Of a stretch of DNA of 64,000 nt, positions 27,575-35,410 are shown piece by piece. The stretch is from Sandaracinus amylolyticus. Its GTDB lineage: Bacteria; Myxococcota_A; Polyangia; Polyangiales; Sandaracinaceae. Position 1 is the stretch's first letter. Every line of letters begins with the position of its first letter. The translations under genes and the position numbers were made by a program. The stretch is taken from the NCBI RefSeq assembly GCF_000737325.1, contig NZ_CP011125.1, positions 9,995,945 through 10,059,944 of the forward strand. The letters are read 5' to 3'. The notes beneath the pieces are model-generated. The model had not been told where the DNA came from and did not search any database. It saw only the letters and a program-made list of their open reading frames with translations.

Positions 27575-28275
27575 GACGCACCTCGGCGCATCGTCGTCTC
27601 GATCACCGCGAGCAGCTCCTCCGCGCTCTGCTCGGGGCGCTTCAGCGTGCGCGGATCGGCGTCGGGCAGCGCAGCCGCGTGCATCGGCGTGTCCATGTCG
27701 CCCGGATCGAACGACACGAAGCGCACACCGCGCGACGCCATCTCCGCATCCCAGATGCGCGTGGCGTGCAGCAGCGCGGCCTTGCTCGCCGAGTACGCGC
27801 CCCAACCCGCATACGCACTCACCGCGGCGTCGCTCGTCACGTTCACGACCACCGCGTTCGCTCCGCGCGAGGGCGCCTCGAGCAGCGCGCCGAGCACCGC
27901 GCGCGTCAGGCGATGCGGCCCGATCACGTTTGCGGCGAGCGCAGCCTCGAGATCCTCGCACTCGGTGTCGGCCCACGATCGCAGCGGCACCGGGCCGAGG
28001 CTCGACGCGTTGTTCACCAGCACGTCGAGCCCGCCGAGCCGACCGAGCAGCTGCACCGCGATCGGATGCACGTCCTCCTTGCGCGCGACGTCGCCGACCA
28101 CACCCACGATGCGATCGCTCTCGCGCTCGACCGCGAGCACTCGCTCGCGCGTGCGCGCCACGATGCCCACCCGCGCGCCGCGCTCGACCAACGCGCGCGC
28201 AGTCGCGAGCCCCAGCCCCGAGGTCCCACCGGTCACGATCACGCGCCGGTCCTTCCACACGTTCGTCTCGCTCAT
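27571..28275 (-). CDS. Short-chain dehydrogenase/reductase
   Basis: A 234-residue classical SDR. The NAD(P) motif is TGGTSGLGLA (TGxxxGxG). The structural NNAS and the catalytic Ser and Tyr-x3-Lys (YSASK) are present, as is the late FDPGDMDTPM. The start at 28275 is chosen for its GGAGG site; an upstream in-frame ATG would add 20 residues. It is translationally coupled to queA, an unusual partner, so a substrate cannot be inferred. Confidence 0.88.
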   Translation of the reverse strand: MSETNVWKDRRVIVTGGTSGLGLATARALVERGARVGIVARTRERVLAVERESDRIVGVVGDVARKEDVHPIAVQLLGRLGGLDVLVNNASSLGPVPLRSWADTECEDLEAALAANVIGPHRLTRAVLGALLEAPSRGANAVVVNVTSDAAVSAYAGWGAYSASKAALLHATRIWDAEMASRGVRFVSFDPGDMDTPMHAAALPDADPRTLKRPEQSAEELLAVIETTMRRGAS

Positions 28276-28390
28276 GGCTGCCTCCACGCGATGCAGCCTG
28301 CGCATCGCGCTCCAAGGCGTCGTCCGTCGTGCCAATCCGTTGGAGGAGCGCTCTCGCGTCGTCGCGCGCGAACTCGGGCATCATCGTGCG

Positions 28391-29845
28391 ATGCACCAAC
28401 GCACACGGATCGGCGCGCTCCTCGCGCTCGGGATCGCGAGCCTCGTCTCGTCGCGCGTGCACGCGCAGGATCTCGCGACCGCGCTCGCCGCGCGCTACCC
28501 GACGCGCGAGCTCGTGCCGCAGTCGTGCGCGATGCGCGAGGGCGAGACGATCGCGCTCGCGGCCGGGCGCATCTGCTTGCGTGATCGCGCGACCGGTCTG
28601 GTGCGCGCGGTGCGGCGCATCGCGCTCTCGGGCGACTGGTACGACACGTCCGCGGTCGCGCGCGACGGCGAGGTGCTCTTCGCGGTGACCGATCAGGGCG
28701 GCGCCGCGACGCGCTTCGCGGGGCGCGTGTGGCGCTGGGACCTGACGCGCGACGCGTACCTCGGGCTCGCGCAGACCGACACCGCGCGCGTCGTCGACAC
28801 CGCGTTCGGCGTGCTCTATCGGACCCAGGCGGGATGGCGCCGCGTGGACGACGCGAGCGCGACGCGCGTGGACGCGCCCGAGGACCTGCTCGACTACGGC
28901 GTCGCGACGTTCACCCACGAGGGCACGACCTACGTCGTGATGGGCCTGCAGCGCGTCGAGGTGGACACCCTCGCGCTCGCGGGACGCAGCGTGCAGCTGC
29001 GCGATCACGCGTCGCTCCCTGGCACGCTGCTCTACGCGGATCGCGGCGTCGTCGTGAGCGCCGTGCAGGCGCGCGGCGGCGTGATCCAGGTGCACGTGCT
29101 GCGGCTGCCCGCGACCGAGCCGACGATCGTCGCGTACCCGCAGGGCATGCGGCGTCCCGCGCGCGCGAGCCTCGAGGGGGCAGGGACGCTGCTGCTGAGC
29201 GGACCGCGCGGTGAGCGCGCGAGCCTGGACCTCGCGCAGGGAACGATCACGCGCGTCGACGCGAGCGCGCCCGCGACCCCGCCCGAGCTGCTGCGCGCGA
29301 GCTCGCTCTACACCGCGACGCCGACCGAGCGCGGCGTGTACCTGAGCGCGTCGAGCGGCGGCTATCTGCTCGATGCGAGCGGCGTGACCACGCCTCGAAG
29401 CGCACCGCGCGCGGCGCGCTCGCGCTGTCGCTGCGTCGAGGCCGACCTGGTGTGCCCCGGCGCAGAGAGCGCGCCGATCGCGGGCGCGTGCGCCGAGGTC
29501 GCGGAGCTCGATCGCATCCGTGCCGACTACGCCGACAGCGCCGATCGATCGACCCAGACGACCGGTGACGGCGCGTTCCGCATCGATCGCCTCGAGGCGG
29601 ATCTGGTGAGGATCACGAGGCTGCGCGATGGCGCGCGGCTCTGGGCGCGCATCGTCGACGGCGCGCTCTTCGCGCAGCTCGACGACGGCTCGTACTTCTT
29701 GTCGAACCGCGATCTCGCGGCGCGCTTCGCGCTGCGCGAGGGACCGCTCACGACCGGCGCAGTGACGCCGCTCGGGCCGCGCGCGACGCAGCTCTTCCGC
29801 GAGACGTTGATCGCGGAGTTCTTCGCCCCTGCAGCCTCACAGTGA
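28391..29845 (+). CDS. Secreted protein, probable beta-propeller
   Basis: A 484-residue protein with a signal peptide (LLALGIASLVSSRVHAQ). A long series of short repeats suggests propeller blades, each a run of beta strands around a DG or GG turn (for example GRVWRWDLTRDAYLGL, VVSAVQARGGVIQVHVL). A Cys-containing insert (SRCRCVEADLVCPG) precedes the C-terminal part. No catalytic motif or named family is recognised. It ends 9 bp inside the convergent ung gene and is divergent from the SDR. Confidence 0.6.
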   Translation: MHQRTRIGALLALGIASLVSSRVHAQDLATALAARYPTRELVPQSCAMREGETIALAAGRICLRDRATGLVRAVRRIALSGDWYDTSAVARDGEVLFAVTDQGGAATRFAGRVWRWDLTRDAYLGLAQTDTARVVDTAFGVLYRTQAGWRRVDDASATRVDAPEDLLDYGVATFTHEGTTYVVMGLQRVEVDTLALAGRSVQLRDHASLPGTLLYADRGVVVSAVQARGGVIQVHVLRLPATEPTIVAYPQGMRRPARASLEGAGTLLLSGPRGERASLDLAQGTITRVDASAPATPPELLRASSLYTATPTERGVYLSASSGGYLLDASGVTTPRSAPRAARSRCRCVEADLVCPGAESAPIAGACAEVAELDRIRADYADSADRSTQTTGDGAFRIDRLEADLVRITRLRDGARLWARIVDGALFAQLDDGSYFLSNRDLAARFALREGPLTTGAVTPLGPRATQLFRETLIAEFFAPAASQ

Positions 29846-30496
29846 CCAATCGAACGGCGCTTCGCCGAGGTCGCGCAGCGCCGCGTCGATCTTCGAGAAC
29901 GGCTTCGATCCCTTGAAGTGCTTGATCGACAGCGGCGAAGGGTGCGCGCCCGACACCACCCGATGCCGCGTCGCGTCGATCCGCTTCTCCTTCTTCTTCG
30001 CCGCGGTGCCCCACAGCACGAACACCATCGGTCGCTCGCGCGCCGAGAGCGCCGAGAGGATCGCGTCGGTGAACGTCTCCCAGCCGCGCTTCTGATGCGA
30101 GTTGGGCTCGCGCGCGCGCACCGTGAGCACGGTGTTGAGCAAGAGCATCCCGCGCTCCGCCCACTTGGTGAGCGAGCCCGTCGTCGCGATCGGCACGCCG
30201 AGATCGCTCTCGAGCTCGCGGTACATGTTGGCGAGCGACGCGGGCGGCTTCACGCCCTCGCGCACCGAGAAACACAGACCGTGCGCGTGCCCCGGCGTCG
30301 GATACGGGTCTTGTCCGAGCAGCACGACGCGCACGTCGTCGAACGCGGTGTGCTCGAGCGCAGCGAAAACCTCGTCGTCGGCGGGGAACACCTCGTGGAG
30401 CGCGCGCTCGGCCGCGACGAATTCCGAGAGCTCGCGCCAGTACGGCTTCTCGAGCTCACCGCGCAGGATGGGCATCCAGCCGTCGGGGATCTTCAC
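29837..30496 (-). CDS. ung: Uracil-DNA glycosylase, family 1
   Basis: A 219-residue protein that excises uracil from DNA. The active-site loop is LLGQDPYPTPGHAHGLCFSV, with the water-activating Asp63; the usual H of GQDPYH is P here, as in some other high-GC lineages. The LLLNTVLTVR strand contacts uracil, and GAHPSPLS holds the catalytic His185 and the Leu that flips the base. The length is normal. It is transcribed alone. Confidence 0.95.
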   Translation of the reverse strand: MKIPDGWMPILRGELEKPYWRELSEFVAAERALHEVFPADDEVFAALEHTAFDDVRVVLLGQDPYPTPGHAHGLCFSVREGVKPPASLANMYRELESDLGVPIATTGSLTKWAERGMLLLNTVLTVRAREPNSHQKRGWETFTDAILSALSARERPMVFVLWGTAAKKKEKRIDATRHRVVSGAHPSPLSIKHFKGSKPFSKIDAALRDLGEAPFDWSL

Positions 30497-30591
30497 GCGA
30501 CGAGCCTGGCTCGCGTGCTCTCCTCGAGCACGTTTCCGTCGGTCGTCGCGGCCGAGCCCGGCGTGAACCGAGGTACGCTGCGCGCGAACAC

Positions 30592-31104
30592 ATGACGCCC
30601 GACCTCGCCCGCGTGATGGCTCGCTACAACCGCTGGATGAACGACAAGCTCTACGCCGTCGCGGAGACGCTCACGGACGAGGAGCGCAAGGCCGATCGCG
30701 GCGCGTTCTTCCGGTCCGTGCACGGAACGCTCAACCATCTCCTCCTCGCCGATCGCGTGTGGATGGGGCGCTTCACCGGCGCGCAGCTGCAGGCGGGCGA
30801 GATGGGACCCGGGGGGATCCGATCGCTCGATCAGGAGCTCTATGCGAGCTTCGACGAGCTCCGTCGCGAGCGGGCGAAGACCGATGACGAGATCGTCGCC
30901 TTCATCGCCACGCTGACCGACGAGACGCTCGCCGGACCGCTGCGGTACTCGCGCCGCGGCGCCGCGAACGAGCTTCCGCTCTGGCACGCGGTCGCCCACA
31001 TGTTCAATCACCAGACGCATCACCGCGGTCAGGTGACGACCCTGCTCATGCAGGCGGGTCACGATCCGGGCGTGACGGATCTCGTGGCGATGCTCCGGGC
31101 GTGA
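30592..31104 (+). CDS. DinB/YfiT-family putative metalloprotein
   Basis: A 170-residue four-helix-bundle protein. The conserved histidines lie in FRSVHGTLNHLLLAD and HMFNHQTHHRGQV, giving the three-His metal site of the DinB superfamily. The N-terminal YNRWMND is typical. Members include thiol S-transferases (bacillithiol, mycothiol type) and many proteins of unknown function. It is divergent from ung (95 bp apart). Confidence 0.9.
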   Translation: MTPDLARVMARYNRWMNDKLYAVAETLTDEERKADRGAFFRSVHGTLNHLLLADRVWMGRFTGAQLQAGEMGPGGIRSLDQELYASFDELRRERAKTDDEIVAFIATLTDETLAGPLRYSRRGAANELPLWHAVAHMFNHQTHHRGQVTTLLMQAGHDPGVTDLVAMLRA

Positions 31105-31185
31105 TCCGCCCGCACGCCGAAGCGCTCGCGTCTGCGTCGTGGAGCGCTATCTTCGGCCCCCCTGTTTTTTCGAGGAGACCAGACG

Positions 31186-32193
31186 ATGAGCACCGTGCGC
31201 GCGTTCATGGACCGCCACTTCCTGCACTTCAACAGCCGCGAGGTCGTGGACGCCGCGAAGGCGTACGAGGCGCACATCCAGAGCGGCGGCAAGATGATGG
31301 TCACCCTCGCGGGCGCGATGAGCACCGCGCGCATCGGGCGCATCCTCGGTCGCCTCATCCGCAAGGGCTACGTGCACGCGATCTCGTGCACGGGCGCGAA
31401 CCTCGAGGAGGACGTGTTCAACCTCCTCGCCGCGAACGACTACAAGATCATCCAGGACTGGCGAGCGCTGCGCGCCGAGGACGAGAAGGCGCTCTACGAC
31501 CAGGGCTACAACCGCGTCACCGACACCTGCATCCCCGAGACGATCATGCGCCACCTCGAGGAGCGCCTGATCGACGTGTGGAGCAAGGCCGCGAAGAGCG
31601 GTGAGCGCAAGTTCGAGAGCGAGTTCCTCTTCGACGTGCTCAGCGATGCCTCGCTCGAGCAGCACTACCAGATCCCGAAGGACGACTCGTGGATGCTCGC
31701 CGCGAAGGAGATGGGCATCCCCGTCTACTCGCCCGGCTGGGAGGACTCGACGACCGGCAACATGTTCGCGGCGGCGTGCTGGCGCGGCGACGTGTCGACC
31801 CACACCGTCGTGAAGACCGGCACCGAGCAGATGGAGCACCTGATGCGCTGGTACCTCGACGCGTCGGGGTACAACGCGATGAAGAAGAACGGCGCGTCGA
31901 AGCTCGAGAAGCCGAGCGTCGGTTTCTTCCAGATCGGCGGCGGCATCGCGGGCGACTTCGCGATCTGCGCGGTGCCCGCGATGATCCAGGATCTCGAGAT
32001 GGAAGACTGCCCGTTCTGGGGCTACTTCGCGCAGATCAGCGACGCGGTCACGAGCTACGGCGGCTACAGCGGCGCGGTGCCCAACGAGAAGATCACGTGG
32101 GGCAAGCTCGAGGTCGACACGCCGAAGTTCATGATCCAGAGCGACGCGACCATCGTCGCGCCGCTGATCTTCGCGTACCTGCTCGGCGAGTGA
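31186..32193 (+). CDS. Deoxyhypusine-synthase-family protein
   Basis: A 335-residue protein clearly related to deoxyhypusine synthase. The NAD-binding part includes SGGKMMVTLAGAMSTARIG and SCTGANLEEDVFNL. GFFQIGGGIAGDFAI and SYGGYSGA follow. The presumed catalytic lysine is K307 in ITWGKLEVD. In eukaryotes and archaea the enzyme modifies eIF5A. Bacteria lack that substrate, so bacterial relatives are suspected to act in polyamine metabolism (homospermidine-synthase-like). It has a GAGGAG site before the ATG and ends at a strong palindromic terminator. Confidence 0.9.
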   Translation: MSTVRAFMDRHFLHFNSREVVDAAKAYEAHIQSGGKMMVTLAGAMSTARIGRILGRLIRKGYVHAISCTGANLEEDVFNLLAANDYKIIQDWRALRAEDEKALYDQGYNRVTDTCIPETIMRHLEERLIDVWSKAAKSGERKFESEFLFDVLSDASLEQHYQIPKDDSWMLAAKEMGIPVYSPGWEDSTTGNMFAAACWRGDVSTHTVVKTGTEQMEHLMRWYLDASGYNAMKKNGASKLEKPSVGFFQIGGGIAGDFAICAVPAMIQDLEMEDCPFWGYFAQISDAVTSYGGYSGAVPNEKITWGKLEVDTPKFMIQSDATIVAPLIFAYLLGE

Positions 32194-32200
32194 TCGAGGC

Positions 32201-32231
32201 GCGAGGCGCTACGAATTCCGTAGCGCCTCGC
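32201..32231. terminator. Bidirectional hairpin terminator
   Basis: A perfect 13-bp stem, GCGAGGCGCTACG (32201-32213) with its complement at 32219-32231 and loop AATTC, lies exactly between two convergent genes. Its core, CTACG-AATTC-CGTAG, resembles the tandem palindromes at 9894-9930. Confidence 0.75.
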
Positions 32232-33143
32232 TCAGACGCGACGACGACGCCGCGCAGCGAGCCCGATCGCCGCCACTGCGAGCACCGCGCCCACGCCGCC
32301 GCTCGCCCCGGCACCGGGCGACGCGATGCTGCACACCGACACCATGGGCGACGGCGGCGGGTCGCTCGGCGGCGGATCGCAGCGCAGCTCGATCTCGATC
32401 TCGTCGGTCGCGAGCACCTCGTCGGAGCCGGGCAACGACGCGCGTCGCTGCACGCTGTGGAGCCCCTCCTCGAGGTCCGGCGGGTGCTGGCCGCTCGTGG
32501 GCGGCTCGCACGCGACGAACACGATCGCGCTGTTCGGGGCGGGCTGCCCGAGGAGCCCTCCGCCCGTGAACGGCTCACCGTCGACGAGCGTCTCCCACTG
32601 CAACAGATCGCGCCACGGCGCCACGCTCGCGTCGAGCACGACGTCGAGCTCGATCGTGGCGGAGTCGATCGGGCTCGAGCACGGCCCCGAGCTGTCCGGC
32701 ACCACGATCTCGCGACGCGCCCACCGGCCCGCGTGCAGCGTCCCGAGCGCGACCGGCGCCGTCGCGGGCGCTCCGACGCGGACCGTCGTCGTCGCCTCGT
32801 CCGACATCGGGCCCGTCTCGCACGCGTGCGATTCGGTGAGCGTCCAGACGTCGCCCTCGAGCGCGCCGTCGAGTCGCACCACGCCGTCCTCGACGGCGAG
32901 CTCGATCGTCGTCGACTCACCATCGCGCTCACGCACCGCCACGAGCGTGCGCGACGCGACCGCGCCGCCGCCCGTGATCGACAGGATCGCCCCGTTCTCG
33001 GGCACGACCGGCACTTCGTCGGCGTTCGCCGCGGACGTCGGGTGGAAGCGCACCGGCGGGCACGCGTGCGCCGAGCACGCCGACGCGCGCGACGCAGGTG
33101 ACGAGACCGCCGCGACGGAGAGCAATGCGGCGACGACGAGCAT
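32232..33143 (-). CDS. Secreted protein with MYXO-CTERM-type sorting tail
   Basis: A 303-residue protein. It has a signal peptide (MLVVAALLSVAAVSSPASRA) and a mature region with several cysteines and beta-rich sequence. The C-terminus is typical of the MYXO-CTERM signal: a Cys, a Pro/Gly/Ser stretch (CSIASPGAGASGG), a hydrophobic helix and a final run of arginines. Such tails anchor proteins in the outer membrane region of myxobacteria after processing. The ATG at 33143 has AGGAAG before it; a GTG 33 bp upstream is an alternative. Confidence 0.75.
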   Translation of the reverse strand: MLVVAALLSVAAVSSPASRASACSAHACPPVRFHPTSAANADEVPVVPENGAILSITGGGAVASRTLVAVRERDGESTTIELAVEDGVVRLDGALEGDVWTLTESHACETGPMSDEATTTVRVGAPATAPVALGTLHAGRWARREIVVPDSSGPCSSPIDSATIELDVVLDASVAPWRDLLQWETLVDGEPFTGGGLLGQPAPNSAIVFVACEPPTSGQHPPDLEEGLHSVQRRASLPGSDEVLATDEIEIELRCDPPPSDPPPSPMVSVCSIASPGAGASGGVGAVLAVAAIGLAARRRRRV

Positions 33144-33225
33144 CTTCCTGAGCAAAGCGACCCCCTCTCGAGGCACGTGCGTGTGCCTCGATGTGTCGCG
33201 TTCGCTCAGAGCACTTCGCGCGCCA

Positions 33226-34182
33226 TCACGCGCTCTTCGGCTTCGGCTGGAGGCGCCCGTTCGCCGTCAGCTTCGCGACCCAGCGCATCGGCGGCTCGGG
33301 CGCTTCGCGCCGTCCTTCGAGCACGTCGTCGATCAGCGTCGCGCAGCTCTTCGCGATCTCCGCGGCGAACACCGCGCCGCTCTCGGGACGCGCGAGGTGC
33401 GGCGCGCCGGTGTAGCCGGGGAACGGCGAGAGCGCGTGCCAGCCGAGCGCCATCGCGATGAGCTCGAGCTCGCCCGCGAGCTCGTCCTTGCCCATCCCGC
33501 GCGCGACGCGCGATGCGTGGATCATCGCGCGATCCGGCACGATCGTCGGGCAGGGCGGCACGTCCTGCCATCCGCGCACCGAGTGCGGCGCGTAGTGGAG
33601 CGCCATCGACGTCTCGAAGAAGCCGGCGTGGAAGTCGTGCCGGAGCGTCTCGATCATGCGCGTGCGCTCGCGCCCGTCCTTCACGTGATCGAACGCGCGC
33701 ACGAAGCGCCGCCCGTCGAGCTGACACAGCTCGCGCAGCGCCTGGTTGAACGGGTTGAGCGCCGCGACGCCGCGCTCGCGCAGCCACGCGAGGCCGGGCT
33801 CGATCGCGAGCGAGTGCAGCGGCGCGCCGTGCCACGTCATCGCGATCACGCGGTGCGCGCCGAGCGAGCGCAGCGCGCGGCACGCCTCCATCACGGTGTC
33901 GCGCACGATCGCGAAGGGCACGGTGCGCGTGCCCGGGCCGGGCGTGGGATCGCAGCCGACCTCGAGATCCGCCGCGACCACGAACGGCTCGTGCTCGCCG
34001 CACAGCAGCGCGTGCACCTCGCGCGCGAGGCCGGTCGAGATGAGACGGTCGTTGTGCAGTGAGAGGTGTGGCCCGTGGTACTCGACCGGGTTCACCGGGA
34101 GCCAGACGCGCACGCCGCGCGCGCACAGCGCGCGCGCTTCGCGATGGGAGAGCTCGAACAGCGGGATCGTCTCGTTCGCCAT
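33226..34182 (-). CDS. Creatininase-family amidohydrolase
   Basis: A 318-residue protein. Its LPVNPVEYHGPHLSLHND segment matches the first metal-binding motif of creatininase-type enzymes (E, H and D all present). FHAGFFETSMAL corresponds to the HAGxxETS motif, with Phe where some members have Glu. The usual NGHGGN is replaced by MTWHGAPLHS. The family includes creatininase and enzymes that cleave cyclic amides such as those in flavin or peptide biosynthesis. These substitutions suggest another substrate or altered metal binding. Confidence 0.8.
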   Translation of the reverse strand: MANETIPLFELSHREARALCARGVRVWLPVNPVEYHGPHLSLHNDRLISTGLAREVHALLCGEHEPFVVAADLEVGCDPTPGPGTRTVPFAIVRDTVMEACRALRSLGAHRVIAMTWHGAPLHSLAIEPGLAWLRERGVAALNPFNQALRELCQLDGRRFVRAFDHVKDGRERTRMIETLRHDFHAGFFETSMALHYAPHSVRGWQDVPPCPTIVPDRAMIHASRVARGMGKDELAGELELIAMALGWHALSPFPGYTGAPHLARPESGAVFAAEIAKSCATLIDDVLEGRREAPEPPMRWVAKLTANGRLQPKPKSA

Positions 34183-34240
34183 CGCGCGACCAACCTCTCT
34201 CGGGTTGGGCGCAGCGTAGCGCCGACGCGCGGTCGCGCCC

Positions 34241-34282
34241 TTGACCTATCGATCGATAGGCACCAGCCTATCGAGTGATAGG
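34241..34282 (+). promoter_or_regulatory. Promoter with two copies of a TetR-type operator
   Basis: CCTATCGATCGATAGG (34245-34260) is a perfect 16-bp palindrome. CCTATCGAGTGATAGG (34267-34282) is a second copy with the same half-sites. The centres are 22 bp apart, two helical turns, so dimers could bind the same face. A TTGACC -35-like hexamer at 34241 overlaps the first copy. The ribosome-binding site GGGAGGG of the next gene begins inside the second. The TetR gene at 34670 is the obvious candidate regulator. Confidence 0.7.
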
Positions 34283-34295
34283 GAGGGCAGCGGAC

Positions 34296-34640
34296 ATGCA
34301 CCCGCACCACCACGGGACCCACTTCTGTCGACACTGCGATCACGCCGTCACTCCGGTCCGTCCGGGGCGGCCCTGGATGTTTCGCGTCGCGCTCGCGATC
34401 ACCGCGCTCGGCGGTGTGCTCGCGGTGCTCGGAGCGAGCCTGATCGGTCCGTTCATCATGTTCGCGGTGCCGCTGATGGCGCTCTACGGCTTCGCGCTCG
34501 GCCCGCTTCACTGGCTCGCGACGATGCCCGCGGTGTGCCCGAGCTGTCGTCGCGAGACGCCGTACCGCAGCCGCGAAGAAGCGCGCGCGAGCGTGCCCAC
34601 GCGCCGTCCGGCGCGCCCGTCGATGCGCGCTGCCGCGTGA
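34296..34640 (+). CDS. Small two-helix membrane protein with Cys pairs
   Basis: A 114-residue protein. The N-terminus is His-rich and holds a CxxC (FCRHCDH). Two hydrophobic segments follow (about 33-75), then a second CxxC (CPSCRRETPY) and a basic tail. The paired CxxC motifs suggest a zinc ribbon split by the membrane segments. No family is recognised. It is the first gene behind the double operator and 29 bp ahead of the TetR gene, so it is probably the controlled partner of that regulator. Confidence 0.6.
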   Translation: MHPHHHGTHFCRHCDHAVTPVRPGRPWMFRVALAITALGGVLAVLGASLIGPFIMFAVPLMALYGFALGPLHWLATMPAVCPSCRRETPYRSREEARASVPTRRPARPSMRAAA

Positions 34641-34669
34641 TCGCGCCGCGCGCGTGATAGAACGCGCGC

Positions 34670-35410
34670 ATGCCGCGGACCGCGGACGAGCACACGTGGG
34701 GCGGCCAGGAGCTGGGCGAGCGACACCGCGAGGTGCTGCGCGCGGCGCTGCATCTCTTCGCCGAGCGCGGCTATGCGGGCGCGAGCCTGCGCGAGCTCGC
34801 GCGGCGGCTCGGGATGCAGCAGCCGAGCCTCTACCACTACTTCCGCAGCAAGGAAGAGCTGGTCGATCAGATCCTCACGACGTTCGGGTTCGGCGGCGTG
34901 CAGAGCGTGCCGGAGGGCACGTCGATCCCCGATCGCGTCGAAGATCTGCCGCGCGCGCTCGGCGACATCGTGCAGGCGATGTACGAGCGGACCGACTGGC
35001 CGATCTTCGTGCGCTTCCTGTTCAACCTCTCGCTCGAGCAGCCGCTCTACGCGGAGCGGCTGCGCGTGATGTTCGTCGAGACGGTCGGCGGGCTCTTCAC
35101 GACGATGCTCTCGCACTACGTCGAGTCGGGGCAGGTCGATCAGGAGGAGATCGAGCTGCTCTCGCGCATGGTCGTGAACGCGATCGGGCTGCTCTACATC
35201 GAGCAGTACGTCGTGTTCCCGAAGGGCGCGGGGCGCGGGCACGAGATGCGCCCGTACATCGACTTCGTGGTGCGGGTCGCCGAGCTCGCGCTCGCATCGC
35301 GTGGGCCCGACGGGCGCATCTTCCCGCCGACGAGCGAGAAGCCGGTCGCTACTCCGCCTGCGCGCGGAGGTCGAAGAACTCGCGGGCGTGGCCGCCCGGC
35401 GGAACGGTGA
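34670..35410 (+). CDS. TetR-family transcriptional regulator
   Basis: A 246-residue regulator. The N-terminal HTH reads EVLRAALHLFAERGYAGASL, then RELARRLGMQQPSLYHYFRS and KEELVDQIL, the standard TetR pattern. The rest is a helical ligand-binding domain; the ligand is unknown. It follows the small membrane protein by 29 bp and probably controls the operon through the two palindromes at 34245-34282. Its 3' end overlaps the convergent kinase gene by 62 bp, so the Arg-rich C-terminus is encoded opposite the kinase's end. Confidence 0.92.
   Translation: MPRTADEHTWGGQELGERHREVLRAALHLFAERGYAGASLRELARRLGMQQPSLYHYFRSKEELVDQILTTFGFGGVQSVPEGTSIPDRVEDLPRALGDIVQAMYERTDWPIFVRFLFNLSLEQPLYAERLRVMFVETVGGLFTTMLSHYVESGQVDQEEIELLSRMVVNAIGLLYIEQYVVFPKGAGRGHEMRPYIDFVVRVAELALASRGPDGRIFPPTSEKPVATPPARGGRRTRGRGRPAER

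Noticed and set aside
29837-30496. GQDPYP instead of GQDPYH in uracil-DNA glycosylase as a sign of inactivation
   Set aside because: The catalytic Asp and His are both present and Pro at this position occurs in other apparently functional family 1 enzymes.
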